Positions 1 through 8,476 of a DNA stretch of 64,000 nucleotides are shown one piece after another (position 1 is the stretch's first letter; each line of letters opens with the position of its first letter). Below the pieces are notes generated by a model that did no database searches, was not told the DNA's origin, and worked only from the letters and a program-made list of their open reading frames with translations. Made by a program: the position numbers and the translations under genes. The DNA comes from Microcella alkaliphila (lineage in GTDB: Bacteria; Actinomycetota; Actinomycetes; Actinomycetales; Microbacteriaceae): contig NZ_SGXT01000011.1 in the NCBI RefSeq assembly GCF_004216855.1, forward strand, positions 481,185 to 545,184. Reading direction: 5' to 3'.

Positions 1-187
1 CGGTGATGACGGTGTGCCGGGTGTCGATGCCCGACGAGTCGAATGCCGTGGCGACGAGGCGTTGCCCCAGCCGGCTGAGCCCCTCCTGGCCGGAGAAGAT
101 GTCGCGCACCCGATCTTGCTCGATAACGATGTCGGGCAGCACCGTGCTGATGGCGCGCAGGACGGCGGTGGGGTGGTGGGCACTCAT
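1..187 (-). CDS. Type III polyketide synthase, N-terminal part (runs off window)
   Basis: Reading leftwards from an ATG at 187, 62 codons stay open to the window edge. The end of the fragment, SSGIDTRHTVI, matches the conserved early motif of chalcone synthase-like type III polyketide synthases, which condense malonyl-CoA units on a starter acyl-CoA as cytosolic homodimers. The short leader with a TVLPD segment fits the usual N-terminus. The catalytic Cys-His-Asn triad lies outside the window, so the substrate cannot be guessed. In actinobacteria such genes often start small isoprenoid or alkylresorcinol-type clusters, but no partner is visible here. The next gene on the right is divergent. 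Confidence 0.72.
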   Translation of the reverse strand, partial: MSAHHPTAVLRAISTVLPDIVIEQDRVRDIFSGQEGLSRLGQRLVATAFDSSGIDTRHTVIT

Positions 188-362
188 GACGGAATGCTGT
201 CAGACGGCAGCGCTGCTCGGGGCCGTTTGCCAGCCCCCGCCCAGTCCACGTGCGGTTTCCTGGTCTGTCGCGGTGAGTGTGCTGTGCGCCCGATGCGCAG
301 AGCTGCCGTCGGCGTCGGCGTCCGGGCACCCTGGGGGCACGAACGGAACAGGGAGGCTCACG

Positions 363-632
363 GTGCCGAAGAACGACGACAACCCCAGCGTGAAGGACGA
401 GAAGCTCTACGAGAGCCTTCGCGACGACGGCGCATCCAAGGAGAAGGCGGCGCGCATCGCGAACGCCGCCGCGCGCGACGGACGCGACGCGGTGGGCGCG
501 CGCGGCGGCTCCAGCGGTTCGTACGACGATTGGACGGTCGACGAACTGCGCGGCCGGGCGAAAGAGCTCGGCATCACCGGCTACAGCGAACTGCGCAAAG
601 ACGAACTCATCGAGAAGTTGCGGTCACACTAG
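363..632 (+). CDS. Small DUF7218/Rho-N domain protein
   Basis: An 89-residue basic protein starting at GTG 363. The longer open frame upstream is antisense to the polyketide synthase and was rejected. The N-terminal half (about 1-45, SLRDDGASKEKAARIANA) is the DUF7218-type helical segment seen in small actinobacterial proteins. The C-terminal half (about 55-89, WTVDELRGRAKELGITGYS) is a Rho termination factor N-terminal or SAP-like helix-extension-helix that binds nucleic acid in other proteins. A nucleic-acid-binding accessory role is an inference; no function is established. It stands alone, convergent with the CNNM gene pair. Confidence 0.7.
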   Translation: MPKNDDNPSVKDEKLYESLRDDGASKEKAARIANAAARDGRDAVGARGGSSGSYDDWTVDELRGRAKELGITGYSELRKDELIEKLRSH

Positions 633-649
633 ACCGCGCGGCGCCCGAC

Positions 650-1675
650 TCAGCGCGCTCCCGCCGTTGCCACGACCGGCGGCAGCACGTGACGAAGGAC
701 GTCAGCGAGCGTCACCACGCCGACCATCTCTGTGCCGCGCATAATGATCGCTAGCTGGACGCTGTCCGCCTGCATCATCGTCAGCGCCTCGTGCACGAGC
801 GTGCCCGCCTCGATGCGGTAGGCAGGGCGCGCAAACCTCGACGCGGGCTCCGTGGAGTCGGCGAGCAGCGTGTCCCGCACGTGCACGACGCCCGGTAGCC
901 CATCATCGTCACCATCATCGATGAGGATGCGCAGGTGACCGGTACGCCGCGCAGTCGCCTGCACGTCGGCAACGCTCGATTGGGCCGCAACCGTCGTCGG
1001 GCGCACACCGGACGAGATCAGCGTCTCAACGACCATGGTCTGAAGGTCGAGCACGCCCGAGATCTGACTGCGCACCTCCGGCTCGAGCACACCGGCCTGC
1101 GCCGAGTGCTCGACCAGATGGCGAATGGTGGCCGCATCCTGTCCGCCGACGGCGGCACGATCGACCGGCTCGACGCCGGTCGCGGCGACGAGCCGGTTGG
1201 CGATCGCGTTGATGGCCGTCAGCAGCGGTCGAAGCACGGTGACGAAGGCGCGCGACGGCAGGCCGATGACCTTCGCCGACAGCTCCGGGTGGGCAATGGC
1301 CCACGACTTCGGGGCCATCTCTCCCACAACGAGGTGTAAGAACGTGACCACGAGCAGCGCGAGCACGAACGCAATGGTGGTCGACAGCCACTCCGGCATC
1401 CACCCCGCGAATACAGGCTCCAGGAGGGCTTCGACCCCGGGCTTGGTGATCGCGCCGAGCGCGAACGTGCAGGCCGTGATGCCGAGCTGAGCGACGGCGA
1501 GCATCATGGTCAGCTCGTTGACGCTGCGCAGCGCGGCGCGGGCAGAGCGGCTGGTGGCCGCCTCCTCTTCCAGGCGGTGGCGGCGGGCGCCGAGCAGCGC
1601 GAACTCGATAACGACGAAGAACGCCGACAGCACGATTAGGCCGATCGTGATCAGAAGGATCGCAAGGACGCTCAT
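650..1675 (-). CDS. CNNM/DUF21 membrane protein with CBS pair (HlyC/CorC family)
   Basis: A 341-residue inner-membrane protein. Residues 1-180 form the DUF21/CNNM transmembrane module: an N-terminal hydrophobic helix, the MLAVAQLGITACTFALGAI segment, and a further span before HLVVGEMAPKSWAIAHP. A CBS pair follows at about 200-330. Family members transport or regulate Mg2+/Co2+. Unlike its upstream partner it stops right after the CBS region and lacks the C-terminal CorC_HlyC domain. Its ATG overlaps the partner's stop codon by 4 bp, so the two are probably translated together and may form a heteromer. The ion specificity cannot be read from sequence. Confidence 0.85.
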   Translation of the reverse strand: MSVLAILLITIGLIVLSAFFVVIEFALLGARRHRLEEEAATSRSARAALRSVNELTMMLAVAQLGITACTFALGAITKPGVEALLEPVFAGWMPEWLSTTIAFVLALLVVTFLHLVVGEMAPKSWAIAHPELSAKVIGLPSRAFVTVLRPLLTAINAIANRLVAATGVEPVDRAAVGGQDAATIRHLVEHSAQAGVLEPEVRSQISGVLDLQTMVVETLISSGVRPTTVAAQSSVADVQATARRTGHLRILIDDGDDDGLPGVVHVRDTLLADSTEPASRFARPAYRIEAGTLVHEALTMMQADSVQLAIIMRGTEMVGVVTLADVLRHVLPPVVATAGAR

Positions 1676-3108
1676 CGTGCATCCCCTTCGATGGATGCGC
1701 GGTCCGCGTCGTCGTCGCTCGCGTCGTCCGCGGGCACGATCTCGACGGGGCCCGTCGCGGCGCGCTCGATGAGCCGCACGCGCAGCTCACTCGGCACGTG
1801 CCGGTCGATCTCGAGAACCTCGATCTCGAGGTATCGGCGAACCGGATCATCGTCGATGAAGTCGCCGCCCTCGATGGGCAGTTCGACCGTGATCACTTCG
1901 CCGACGCCGGGGAGGTCGCCGCGGGCCGCAATCAACAGCCCCGCGATCGTCTCGTAGTCGCCGGCGGGGAGGTCGTGGCCGACGGCGCGTTCCACCTCGT
2001 CAACGTGAACGTCGCCGTCCATGCTCCACTCGTCGTCGGCGAGGCGCTCGACGACCTCGTCGAGCTCTGCGTCGTGCTCGTCGGTGATCTCACCGACGAC
2101 TTCTTCGGCGAGATCTTCGAGCGTGAGCACGCCCGCGAATCCGCCGTACTCGTCGATGACGCAGGCGAGCTCGTTGCGGGTGCCGGTGAGCTGCGCAAGC
2201 GCGTCGGGAAGCCGCATGAGTGTCGGCACGACGAGCGCCTCGCGCATGAGCTCGGTGACGGGCCGGTCACCGGGAAGTGGGCTGCGTAGCAGGTCGGCCA
2301 ACTGCACGACACCGATCGGCTCCTCGTCGTCGTTGACGACGGGGTAGCGCGTGTGACCCGTCGCCATGAGGGTGCGGACCTCGTCGATCGTCGCGGTCGG
2401 GCGAACGATGTCGACGTGCGCGCGCGGAATCATGGCGTGCTCGACGTCTTGGTTCGGGAAGTCGAGGATGCGGTCGAGGATGATCGACAACCCTTCGGGC
2501 AGGTCGCCGCTCTCGCGCGAGTCGTCGATGATGTGCTCGAGGTCGGCGGCCGACGCGCTCGTGTCGAGGTCGTGCACTGGCTCGATGCGCAACAGGCGTA
2601 GGAAGGCGTTGGCCGACTTGTCGAAGATCGTGATCAGCCAGCCGAAGGCGGCCAAGTAGATCGTGGTCGAGCGCGCCAGGAAACGAGCGACCGGTTCGGG
2701 GTTGGCGATCGCAAGGTTCTTCGGAAACAGTTCGCCGAAGATCATTTGCACGACACTCGCGACGACGAGCACGCCCACCGTCCCGACTCCGATCGCGATG
2801 CCCGTCGCGACACCGGCATCGCCGAGCATCGCACCGATCGGCTCACCCACGAGCGGCTCGGCGACGTAGCCGACGAGCAGGCCGGTCACAGTGATGCCGA
2901 GCTGCGCGCCCGACAGCATGAATGATGTGCGCTTCGTGACCGCGAGTGCCCGCTGCGCCGAGCGATCGCCCGCCTCAGAGCGGGCGCCAAGCTTCACGCG
3001 ATCGACCGACATGTACGCAAATTCCTGAGCGACGAAGTAGCCGTTCGCGGCGATGATCACGAGGATCGCGACGATGCCGACGATGAGAAGAATGACAGCC
3101 TCGGTCAC
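1672..3108 (-). CDS. CNNM/CorC family protein with CBS pair and C-terminal CorC_HlyC domain
   Basis: A 478-residue integral membrane protein of the hemolysin III-unrelated HlyC/CorC (CNNM) family. The order is CNNM transmembrane module (about 1-200, with the ANGYFVAQEFAYMSVDR start and FGELFPKNLAIANPE after the last span), CBS pair (about 215-335, MIPRAHVDIVRP and TRYPVVNDDEEPIGVV), then the acidic CorC_HlyC domain (about 355-440), which is usually cytoplasmic and modulates transport. It is the first gene of a two-gene operon with the shorter paralogue downstream (4-bp overlap). A role in divalent-cation efflux or resistance follows from the family, not from local evidence. Confidence 0.88.
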   Translation of the reverse strand: MTEAVILLIVGIVAILVIIAANGYFVAQEFAYMSVDRVKLGARSEAGDRSAQRALAVTKRTSFMLSGAQLGITVTGLLVGYVAEPLVGEPIGAMLGDAGVATGIAIGVGTVGVLVVASVVQMIFGELFPKNLAIANPEPVARFLARSTTIYLAAFGWLITIFDKSANAFLRLLRIEPVHDLDTSASAADLEHIIDDSRESGDLPEGLSIILDRILDFPNQDVEHAMIPRAHVDIVRPTATIDEVRTLMATGHTRYPVVNDDEEPIGVVQLADLLRSPLPGDRPVTELMREALVVPTLMRLPDALAQLTGTRNELACVIDEYGGFAGVLTLEDLAEEVVGEITDEHDAELDEVVERLADDEWSMDGDVHVDEVERAVGHDLPAGDYETIAGLLIAARGDLPGVGEVITVELPIEGGDFIDDDPVRRYLEIEVLEIDRHVPSELRVRLIERAATGPVEIVPADDASDDDADRASIEGDAR

Positions 3109-3166
3109 GGGGTCACCCCCGTCGGGCGTCGATCAGTGCGGGTCAGATGTGAGTAGCAACTATGTC

Positions 3167-3190
3167 CAGGGTCGTCTTGCGACGACCCTG
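3167..3190. terminator. Perfect 10-bp stem-loop, possible terminator
   Basis: CAGGGTCGTC, a four-base TTGC loop and GACGACCCTG form a perfect hairpin between the end of the FAD oxidoreductase gene (3339) and the start of the CNNM operon (3108). There is no clear U-run on either side, so it could equally be part of the 5' leader of the CNNM operon. Confidence 0.45.
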
Positions 3191-3338
3191 AGTGCGTGGT
3201 GTGATCCACGAGTGTTCGATTCCTCCAGAGGAAAAACGGGTGGTGTGGCAATCAGGATACGGGTATCGCTGAGAAATCGCTCGATTCGTTGCGGAGGCCA
3301 CCACGCGCATCCGGGATGCGCGGGTCGGCGCCCGCCGC

Positions 3339-4748
3339 TCAGCGCCCGCTGATCACGTCGGCGATGCGCGCCACACGTGAGGTGTGGGTGAGCCCGCGGA
3401 ACTCGGAGCGGTCGGCCCAGCGGTAGGCGCCGTAGATGACCCGCGTGGCGACCCACCGCAGCGGCTCGGGCTCCCATCTGCGGGTGCGCTGGCCAACCCA
3501 CGGCAGTCTTGTGATCGGGGTGTCGGCGCCGGTCACGAGGTCGGCGAGGGTTCGCCCGGCGAGGTTCGTCGCCGTGACGCCGGTGCCGACATAGCCGCCG
3601 GCCGCCCCAAGCCCCGTTTCCGCGTCGTACTGCACGGTCGCCCGCCAGTTGCGGGGCACGCCGAGCACGCCGCTCCAGGTGTGGGCGATGCCCACGTCGC
3701 CGATCACGGGAAACCACTCGCGCACCAGCGCCGACAGGCTCGACCAGGTCGCCTCGTCGGTCAGCCCGTCGGTGTCGAAGCGGCTCGCCCAGTGGTACGG
3801 CGTGCCGCGGCCGCCGATCGCGATGCGGCCATCGGGGGTGCGCTGTGCGTAGGCGTAGACGTGCGACAGGTCTTCCAGCGTCTCGAATCCCTGCCAGCCG
3901 ATCTCAGCCCACATGTCGTCGGTGAGCGGCTCGGTGATGATCATCGACGAGTTGAGCGGAAGCCAGTCACGCTTCCTGCCGGGCAGTCGGGTTGTGAAGC
4001 CCTCGGTGGCGCGCAACACGTGGCGGGCACGCACGACGCCGTGCTCGGTGCGGGCGACGCCCTGTTCGATGTCGGTCACGCGCGTGTTCTCGTAGATGCG
4101 CACGCCGCGGCGGCGCACGGCATCGGCAAGTCCGAGCGCGAGCTTCGCAGGGTGGATGCGCGCGCAATGGGGCTGCCACAGTCCGCCCCGCGTCTCGGCG
4201 ACGTTGACGCGGGCGCGGCTCTCAGCGGCACTCAGCTCGACGACGCCCTCCTCGGGCCACTTTTCGGCGTGGTCGACATATTTCGCGACGCGGCGACGCT
4301 GGGCCTCATTGCGCGCGACGAGCAGGCTGCCGCCCTTCGTCGCCTCGGCATCGATGCCCTCGCGCGCGCAGACCGCGAGCACCTCGTCGACCGTCGCGTT
4401 CAACTCAGTCTGGAACGCGCGAACCGCCTCAACCCCGTGCTTCGCCGCGTAGCCGTCGTGTCCACCCGTGATGGTGTTCGTCAGCCACCCGCCGTTGCGC
4501 CCCGATGCCCCGTAACCGACGCGGTGCTGCTCGAGCACGACGATCGACAGGGACGGGTCGCGCTCGGCCAGGTAGTAGGCGGTCCAGAGGCCCGTGTAGC
4601 CGGCGCCGACGATGACGACGTCGGCCTCCGCGTCGACGGCCAGCGGCTCGCCGACGGGTACGGGGCCGAGGTCTGACATCCAGTACGAGATCTCGCCGTT
4701 GCGGGCGGGGGCGGGCGCGGGGGCGGCACCGGATGCGCGTCGTGGCAT
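3339..4748 (-). CDS. FAD-dependent oxidoreductase, DAO/glycine oxidase-like family
   Basis: A 469-residue soluble flavoprotein. The Rossmann dinucleotide motif VVIVGAGYTGLWTAYYL lies near residues 44-60, and YGASGRNGGWL, the flavin-contacting segment of the DAO superfamily, near 82-92. The C-terminal half carries GGRGTPYHW and the late FAD motif GAAGGYVGTGVTATNLAGR. The architecture is closest to the putrescine or gamma-glutamylputrescine oxidoreductase type (PuuB-like), which oxidises amines and releases peroxide. The substrate is not deducible and there is no polyamine gene next to it. The start at 4748 keeps the NGEISYWM segment typical of the subfamily. It is divergent from the DUF1304 gene across 46 bp. 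Confidence 0.85.
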   Translation of the reverse strand: MPRRASGAAPAPAPARNGEISYWMSDLGPVPVGEPLAVDAEADVVIVGAGYTGLWTAYYLAERDPSLSIVVLEQHRVGYGASGRNGGWLTNTITGGHDGYAAKHGVEAVRAFQTELNATVDEVLAVCAREGIDAEATKGGSLLVARNEAQRRRVAKYVDHAEKWPEEGVVELSAAESRARVNVAETRGGLWQPHCARIHPAKLALGLADAVRRRGVRIYENTRVTDIEQGVARTEHGVVRARHVLRATEGFTTRLPGRKRDWLPLNSSMIITEPLTDDMWAEIGWQGFETLEDLSHVYAYAQRTPDGRIAIGGRGTPYHWASRFDTDGLTDEATWSSLSALVREWFPVIGDVGIAHTWSGVLGVPRNWRATVQYDAETGLGAAGGYVGTGVTATNLAGRTLADLVTGADTPITRLPWVGQRTRRWEPEPLRWVATRVIYGAYRWADRSEFRGLTHTSRVARIADVISGR

Positions 4749-4794
4749 ACGACTATTCTGCCGCCGGCGGCACCGGCTCGTTTACGCTGGCCGC

Positions 4795-5196
4795 ATGCTC
4801 ATCGCCGCCCTCGCACTACTGGGTTTCGGCGTGCTGTTTCACGGCGCGGCGTTTGTGCTCGAGTCGCTGCTGTGGGGTCGCCCCGCAACCCGCCGCCTGT
4901 TCGGCGTGCGCGGCGACGACGCCGTCGAGGCCACGCGACTTTTCGCCGCCAACCAGGGCGTCTACAACCTCGTGCTCGCCGCGATCACGAGCGCGGGGTT
5001 TGTGCTTCTGATCGGCGATGCAGGCTCCGTCGTCGGGGCGACCCTCGCATGTGCCGGCGGCGCCGCCATGACGATCGCCGGCGTAGCGCTGCTGGTCACG
5101 TCTCGCCGCGCGTGGCGGGCGGCCCTCCTGCAGGCCGCTCCTCCGGCCCTCGGATGCGCGCTGCTTATCTCCGCCCTCGTCGCCGCAGGGGCATGA
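4795..5196 (+). CDS. DUF1304 small membrane protein
   Basis: A 133-residue protein with four hydrophobic spans, matching DUF1304 (an N-terminal span followed by FHGAAFVLESLLWGRPATR, then LFAANQGVYNLVLA). The asparagine-rich NQGxYN motif in the second span is a family hallmark. No biochemical role is known for the family. ATG 4795 was chosen because it places the first span at the N-terminus; an in-frame extension upstream would run over the oxidoreductase gene. Its stop overlaps the start of nnrE in an ATGA arrangement, so the two are probably one transcript. Confidence 0.8.
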   Translation: MLIAALALLGFGVLFHGAAFVLESLLWGRPATRRLFGVRGDDAVEATRLFAANQGVYNLVLAAITSAGFVLLIGDAGSVVGATLACAGGAAMTIAGVALLVTSRRAWRAALLQAAPPALGCALLISALVAAGA

Positions 5197-5894
5197 TGAC
5201 CAGGGTGCTCGCACCGCCGTTCCCCGAGCACCTCGTCGGCTGGAGCGTCGCCGAGGTCCTCGCCGCCGAGCAGCCGCTCCTCGCGGCCGGCGAACCGCTC
5301 ATGCAGCGCGCAGCCGACGGGCTCGCCGAGGTGGTGCGTGAGCAGCTCGCGTCCACGGCCAGTGGCCCCCGTTCGGCCGGCCCCGCGCCCCGGGTGCTCG
5401 CCCTCGTCGGCGCCGGCAACAACGGCGGCGACGCACTGTGGGCGTGCGCGCGCGTCGCGGCAGACGACGTACCGGTGGCGGTGCAGGCGACGGCCACGAG
5501 CATCCATGAGGCGGGGAGGGATGCGGCGGTCGCCGCCGGCGCGCGCCTCATCGAGGCGGCGCAGCTCGACGACGCGCTCGCCACCGCGGAGGTTGTCGTT
5601 GACGGGATCCTCGGCATCGGGTCGGCGGGTAGAGCAGCCCTGCGCGGGGCTGCCCGCGATGCGGTGCTGCAGGTTCGAGCACATCCACGGTTCGGTGAGC
5701 TGAGCGTGGTGGCGTGCGACCAGCCCAGCGGCGTCGATGCCGACAGCGGCGATGTTCCCGACCCTGATGCAGTGCTGCCCGCCACCGTCACGGTCACGTT
5801 CGGGGCGGTGAAGCGCGGGCTACGGCGCCCGCCCGCGCGTGAGATCTGCGGCGAACTGCGGCTCGTCGACATTGGGCTCACGCGCCCCGTCTGA
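5193..5894 (+). CDS. nnrE: NAD(P)H-hydrate epimerase (YjeF N-terminal domain only)
   Basis: A 233-residue cytosolic enzyme that interconverts the R and S epimers of damaged hydrated NAD(P)H so that the S-specific dehydratase can repair them. Visible motifs are LVGAGNNGGDALWACA (nucleotide-binding loop, about residues 69-84), VVVDGILGIGSAG (about 132-144), and CDQPSGVDADSGDV (about 174-187). Many bacteria carry this domain fused to the dehydratase NnrD. Here the protein ends after the epimerase domain and no dehydratase follows, so NnrD must be elsewhere or absent. Two ATGs, 5193 and 5196, are possible starts; the first overlaps the DUF1304 stop. Confidence 0.86.
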   Translation: MMTRVLAPPFPEHLVGWSVAEVLAAEQPLLAAGEPLMQRAADGLAEVVREQLASTASGPRSAGPAPRVLALVGAGNNGGDALWACARVAADDVPVAVQATATSIHEAGRDAAVAAGARLIEAAQLDDALATAEVVVDGILGIGSAGRAALRGAARDAVLQVRAHPRFGELSVVACDQPSGVDADSGDVPDPDAVLPATVTVTFGAVKRGLRRPPAREICGELRLVDIGLTRPV

Positions 5895-5905
5895 CGGAGC
5901 GGCCG

Positions 5906-6700
5906 TCAGCGCAGCGATACCAGCTCGCTGAGGTCGTCGCTCGGCAACTCATCGATCGTCGCCGACACGGTCAGCTCGGTGAGGTCGACGAACGCGCCGT
6001 GGATGCTGAGGAATGCGGTGTCAGCCGCATCGCGACCGGTGGCGATGCGTACGAGGGATGAGCGCGGGGCGAGAGCCGTCGCATCCACGACCCGCCAGAC
6101 ACCATCGACGGCGACCTCGGCAACGGCGTGGAAGTCCATGGGGTCGAGGCCCGGCGCGTAGACAGACACGAGGCGCGCGGGCACGTCGAGCGCGCGCAGC
6201 AAGGCAACGACGAGGTGCGCGTAATCGCGGCACACGACCTTGCCGCCGAGCAGGGTGCGCACGGCCCCGTCGGTGGGCAGGCTCGACCCGGGAACGTAGT
6301 CGAGGTGCGTACCGACCCATGAGCTCACGCCGGCGACGAGGTCGTGCCCGCTCAGCCCAGCGAACTCGCGCGCGGCGGTGGCGACGAGTTCGTCGGCCTC
6401 GCAGTATCGGCTCGGGCGCAGGAACGTGATCTCGTCCAGGGGCGTGACGATCTGCGGCTCGGCGCGACCCGTCACCGTCGCGCGATAGCGAACGCTGACC
6501 TTCCCCTCCCCCACGTCGCACACGTGCAGGCGGTTGCCGTGAGTGTCGCGTAGTTCACTCACGACAACGGGTTCGTCACCGTGCACGACATCGAATTCTT
6601 CATCGACGCCGTCGAGGCTCGAGTGGGTGGCGACGGAGAGCACGAGCCGCGCTTCCCCGCGCGCAGTGAGCGACATGTCGGCGGTGCAGGTTCGGCGCAT
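5906..6700 (-). CDS. Transglutaminase-like domain protein
   Basis: A 264-residue cytosolic protein of the transglutaminase-like (cysteine protease fold) superfamily. An N-terminal beta domain (about 1-120) precedes the core, where GGKVVCRDYAHLVVALLRAL supplies the catalytic cysteine, PMDFHAVAEVAVDG the histidine and WRVVDAT the aspartate. This Cys-His-Asp order and the two-domain layout are those of bacterial SMc04000-type proteins, whose substrates are mostly unknown. ATG 6700 was preferred because the longer frame overlaps the SRPBCC gene and loses family-like sequence. It may be transcribed with the upstream SRPBCC gene (49-bp gap). Confidence 0.8.
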   Translation of the reverse strand: MRRTCTADMSLTARGEARLVLSVATHSSLDGVDEEFDVVHGDEPVVVSELRDTHGNRLHVCDVGEGKVSVRYRATVTGRAEPQIVTPLDEITFLRPSRYCEADELVATAAREFAGLSGHDLVAGVSSWVGTHLDYVPGSSLPTDGAVRTLLGGKVVCRDYAHLVVALLRALDVPARLVSVYAPGLDPMDFHAVAEVAVDGVWRVVDATALAPRSSLVRIATGRDAADTAFLSIHGAFVDLTELTVSATIDELPSDDLSELVSLR

Positions 6701-6749
6701 CCCGCGATGATCGCAGAGTTGTATTGCCGCCGTGTGACGTCGGCGGCGA

Positions 6750-7241
6750 TCAGCCGTCAGCGAGCAGCGCGTCGATCTGCGCCATCGCCGACGACATGCC
6801 CTCGACCATCCCCATCTCGGCCAGCTCGTCGAGCGCTTCACGGCTGGGGAACGTCGAGACCAGCGTCATGCGCGTCGTGCCCTCCCCCGCATCCTCCAGC
6901 CGTGCCTCCGCGTGGGTGACGGGCATGTCGGGCACGGGGTTTCCGTCGGCATCGGCGAATCCGTCGTCGAACGCCAAACGGTGTGGCGCCTCGACGTCTG
7001 TCATGCGCCACCACCCCGCCGACGTCTCGCCGTCGGGCCCGGTCATGACGTACCGCATCTCGCCGCCCGGCTCGAGTTCGTGCCGCGTGAAGGTGGCCGG
7101 CCACTCCGGCGGACCCCACCACCGCTCGAGCTGCCGCGGGTCGGCCCACACCTGCCAGACGCGCTCGACGGGCGCGGCGAATTCCGCGACGAACGTCAGA
7201 GTGAGCGCGTCACGGTCGATCGCGTGGTCACGCACGGTCAT
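6750..7241 (-). CDS. SRPBCC/AHSA1 domain protein
   Basis: A 163-residue START-like (AHSA1/CalC) protein. Family features are FVAEFAAPVERVWQVWADP near the N-terminus, ERWWGPPEWPATF, and the C-terminal helix LDELAEMGMVEGM. Such proteins bind hydrophobic ligands in a helix-grip pocket. When coupled with an ArsR regulator, as here (15 bp downstream of it), they are usually produced under that regulator's control. The ligand is unknown. A mutated close paralogue lies 400 bp away at 7628-7971, so this locus went through a duplication. Confidence 0.82.
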   Translation of the reverse strand: MTVRDHAIDRDALTLTFVAEFAAPVERVWQVWADPRQLERWWGPPEWPATFTRHELEPGGEMRYVMTGPDGETSAGWWRMTDVEAPHRLAFDDGFADADGNPVPDMPVTHAEARLEDAGEGTTRMTLVSTFPSREALDELAEMGMVEGMSSAMAQIDALLADG

Positions 7242-7255
7242 GGTCGGTCCTTCCG

Positions 7256-7594
7256 TCAGCCCTCGGCGAGGAGGGCGGTGATCTGGTCGGCACGGTGCCG
7301 CCAGAGGGCTTCATAGCTGTCGAGTACCTTCCGCGCGAGCCGCACGGCGTCGCGGTCCGCCGTCACGATCTGCTCGCGGCCGCGTCGGCGCTTCGACACC
7401 AGGGATGCGCGCTCCAGCACCGAAACATGCTTCTGCACCGCGGCGAAGCTCATCTCGTAGCGCTCCGCGAGCGCCGACACGCTCTGTTCGCGGTGGATGA
7501 CGCGGGCGACGATGTCGCGCCGCGTGCGATCGGCGAGCGCGCGGAACAGGGCGTCGACCTGATCGTCGGTGAGGGCATCCGTTTGTACAACCAT
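7256..7594 (-). CDS. ArsR-family winged-helix regulator
   Basis: A 112-residue ArsR/SmtB-type repressor of the subgroup that precedes SRPBCC genes. The winged helix covers about 12-80: LFRALADRTRRDIVARV, then SALAERYEMSFAAVQKHVSVLERA as the recognition helix-turn-helix. No metal-binding cysteine pair is present, so sensing is not by the classic arsenic site. It is the first gene of an operon with the SRPBCC gene downstream. The start codon lies inside a CAACCA-N2-TGGTTG palindrome, consistent with autorepression and a very short or absent leader. Confidence 0.85.
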   Translation of the reverse strand: MVVQTDALTDDQVDALFRALADRTRRDIVARVIHREQSVSALAERYEMSFAAVQKHVSVLERASLVSKRRRGREQIVTADRDAVRLARKVLDSYEALWRHRADQITALLAEG

Positions 7595-7601
7595 TTGGTT
7601 G
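7588..7601 (-). promoter_or_regulatory. Palindrome over the ArsR start codon, likely operator
   Basis: CAACCA-TT-TGGTTG is a perfect 6-bp inverted repeat and includes the ATG of the ArsR gene at 7592-7594. Binding by the ArsR dimer here would block both transcription and initiation. The assignment rests on position and symmetry only. Confidence 0.6.
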
Positions 7602-7627
7602 CACGTTAGACCGCGCGAACGACCGCG

Positions 7628-7971
7628 TCAAGCCCCCGCGTCGTACCCACCGAGAAGGGCGTCGATCTGCCCGATGCCCTCGACGTAGCCCTGCTCGGCA
7701 CCGTACTCGACCGCCTCGGCGAACGCCTCATCGGTGTGGAACACCGAGCGCAAGGTCATGCGGCTGCTCTCGCCGATCTGCTCGAACGTCACCGTCGTGC
7801 GGTTGTCGGGTTCGGGGGTCTCGTCGCGGGGTAGGCGGGCGGACCCCACCACTTCTCGAGCAGGTCGCGTTCTGCCCACACCCGCCAGAATTCGGCCACG
7901 GGCGCGGCGAACTCGGCGACGAAGGTCATAGTTCTCGTCGTAGCGTCGGCGTTCGAGCTGGTCACGGTCAT
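7628..7971 (-). pseudogene. SRPBCC/AHSA1 gene broken by internal deletion and frameshift
   Basis: From ATG 7971 the frame reads like the intact paralogue at 6750-7241 (shared FVAEFAAPV and EKWWGPPAYPAT). It then switches frame near 7826 and continues as the family C-terminus (TVTFEQIGESSRMTLRSVF, AVEYGAEQGYVEGIGQIDAL) to a stop at 7628. About 50 residues present in the paralogue, from the FTRHELEPGG region to the NPVPDM region, are missing at the frame switch. This looks like a deletion that is not a multiple of three. A second, shorter frame starting at 7879 could make only an isolated C-terminal piece. Confidence 0.8.
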
Positions 7972-8019
7972 GGTGAGGTTCCCTCCCGCGCGGTGGGCCC
8001 CCAGAGTAGCCTCACCGAC

Positions 8020-8475
8020 ATGACCGACGTAGGCCCCTCCGGATTCCGTTCGACCCGCGACATCGCGGCCGCCCCCGAGCGCGTGTGGGAGGTGCTGACC
8101 ACGCCCAGCGCATTCGCGACGTGGTTCGGCACGGACGCCGTCGAGGTCCCGCTCGACCGTCTCACCTGGCGCGCTGTTGCCGGCGAGCCGTGGTCGGCCC
8201 AGATGGTGCTCCCGGGCGGGGCGACGATCGATTGGGAAGGCGAGATGCTCACGGTCGATGCCCCGAGCATCCTGTCGTTCACGATCACCGACGACGCGTC
8301 GATCGATCAACGCGACACGGTCATGTTCGAGCTCGCCGGCGCCGAGGCGAATGGATGCTCGCTGACGCTCTCGCAGACCGGCGGCGGCCTCGACGTCGAC
8401 GGCTACGCGCAGGCGGCGGCCGGGTGGGCCGGATTCGTCGACGCGATCGAGCGACTGGCTGCCGCCAGCCGGTGA
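8020..8475 (+). CDS. SRPBCC domain protein
   Basis: A 151-residue START-like protein, the third SRPBCC coding region in 2 kb but only distantly similar to the other two. FRSTRDIAAAPERVWEVLT opens the fold, TWFGTDAVEV is the early loop, and the C-terminal helix carries GWAGFVDAIERL. ATG 8020 was chosen; a GTG at 7993 is also in frame. It is divergent from the broken paralogue. The ligand is unknown. Confidence 0.75.
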   Translation: MTDVGPSGFRSTRDIAAAPERVWEVLTTPSAFATWFGTDAVEVPLDRLTWRAVAGEPWSAQMVLPGGATIDWEGEMLTVDAPSILSFTITDDASIDQRDTVMFELAGAEANGCSLTLSQTGGGLDVDGYAQAAAGWAGFVDAIERLAAASR

Positions 8476-8476
8476 G

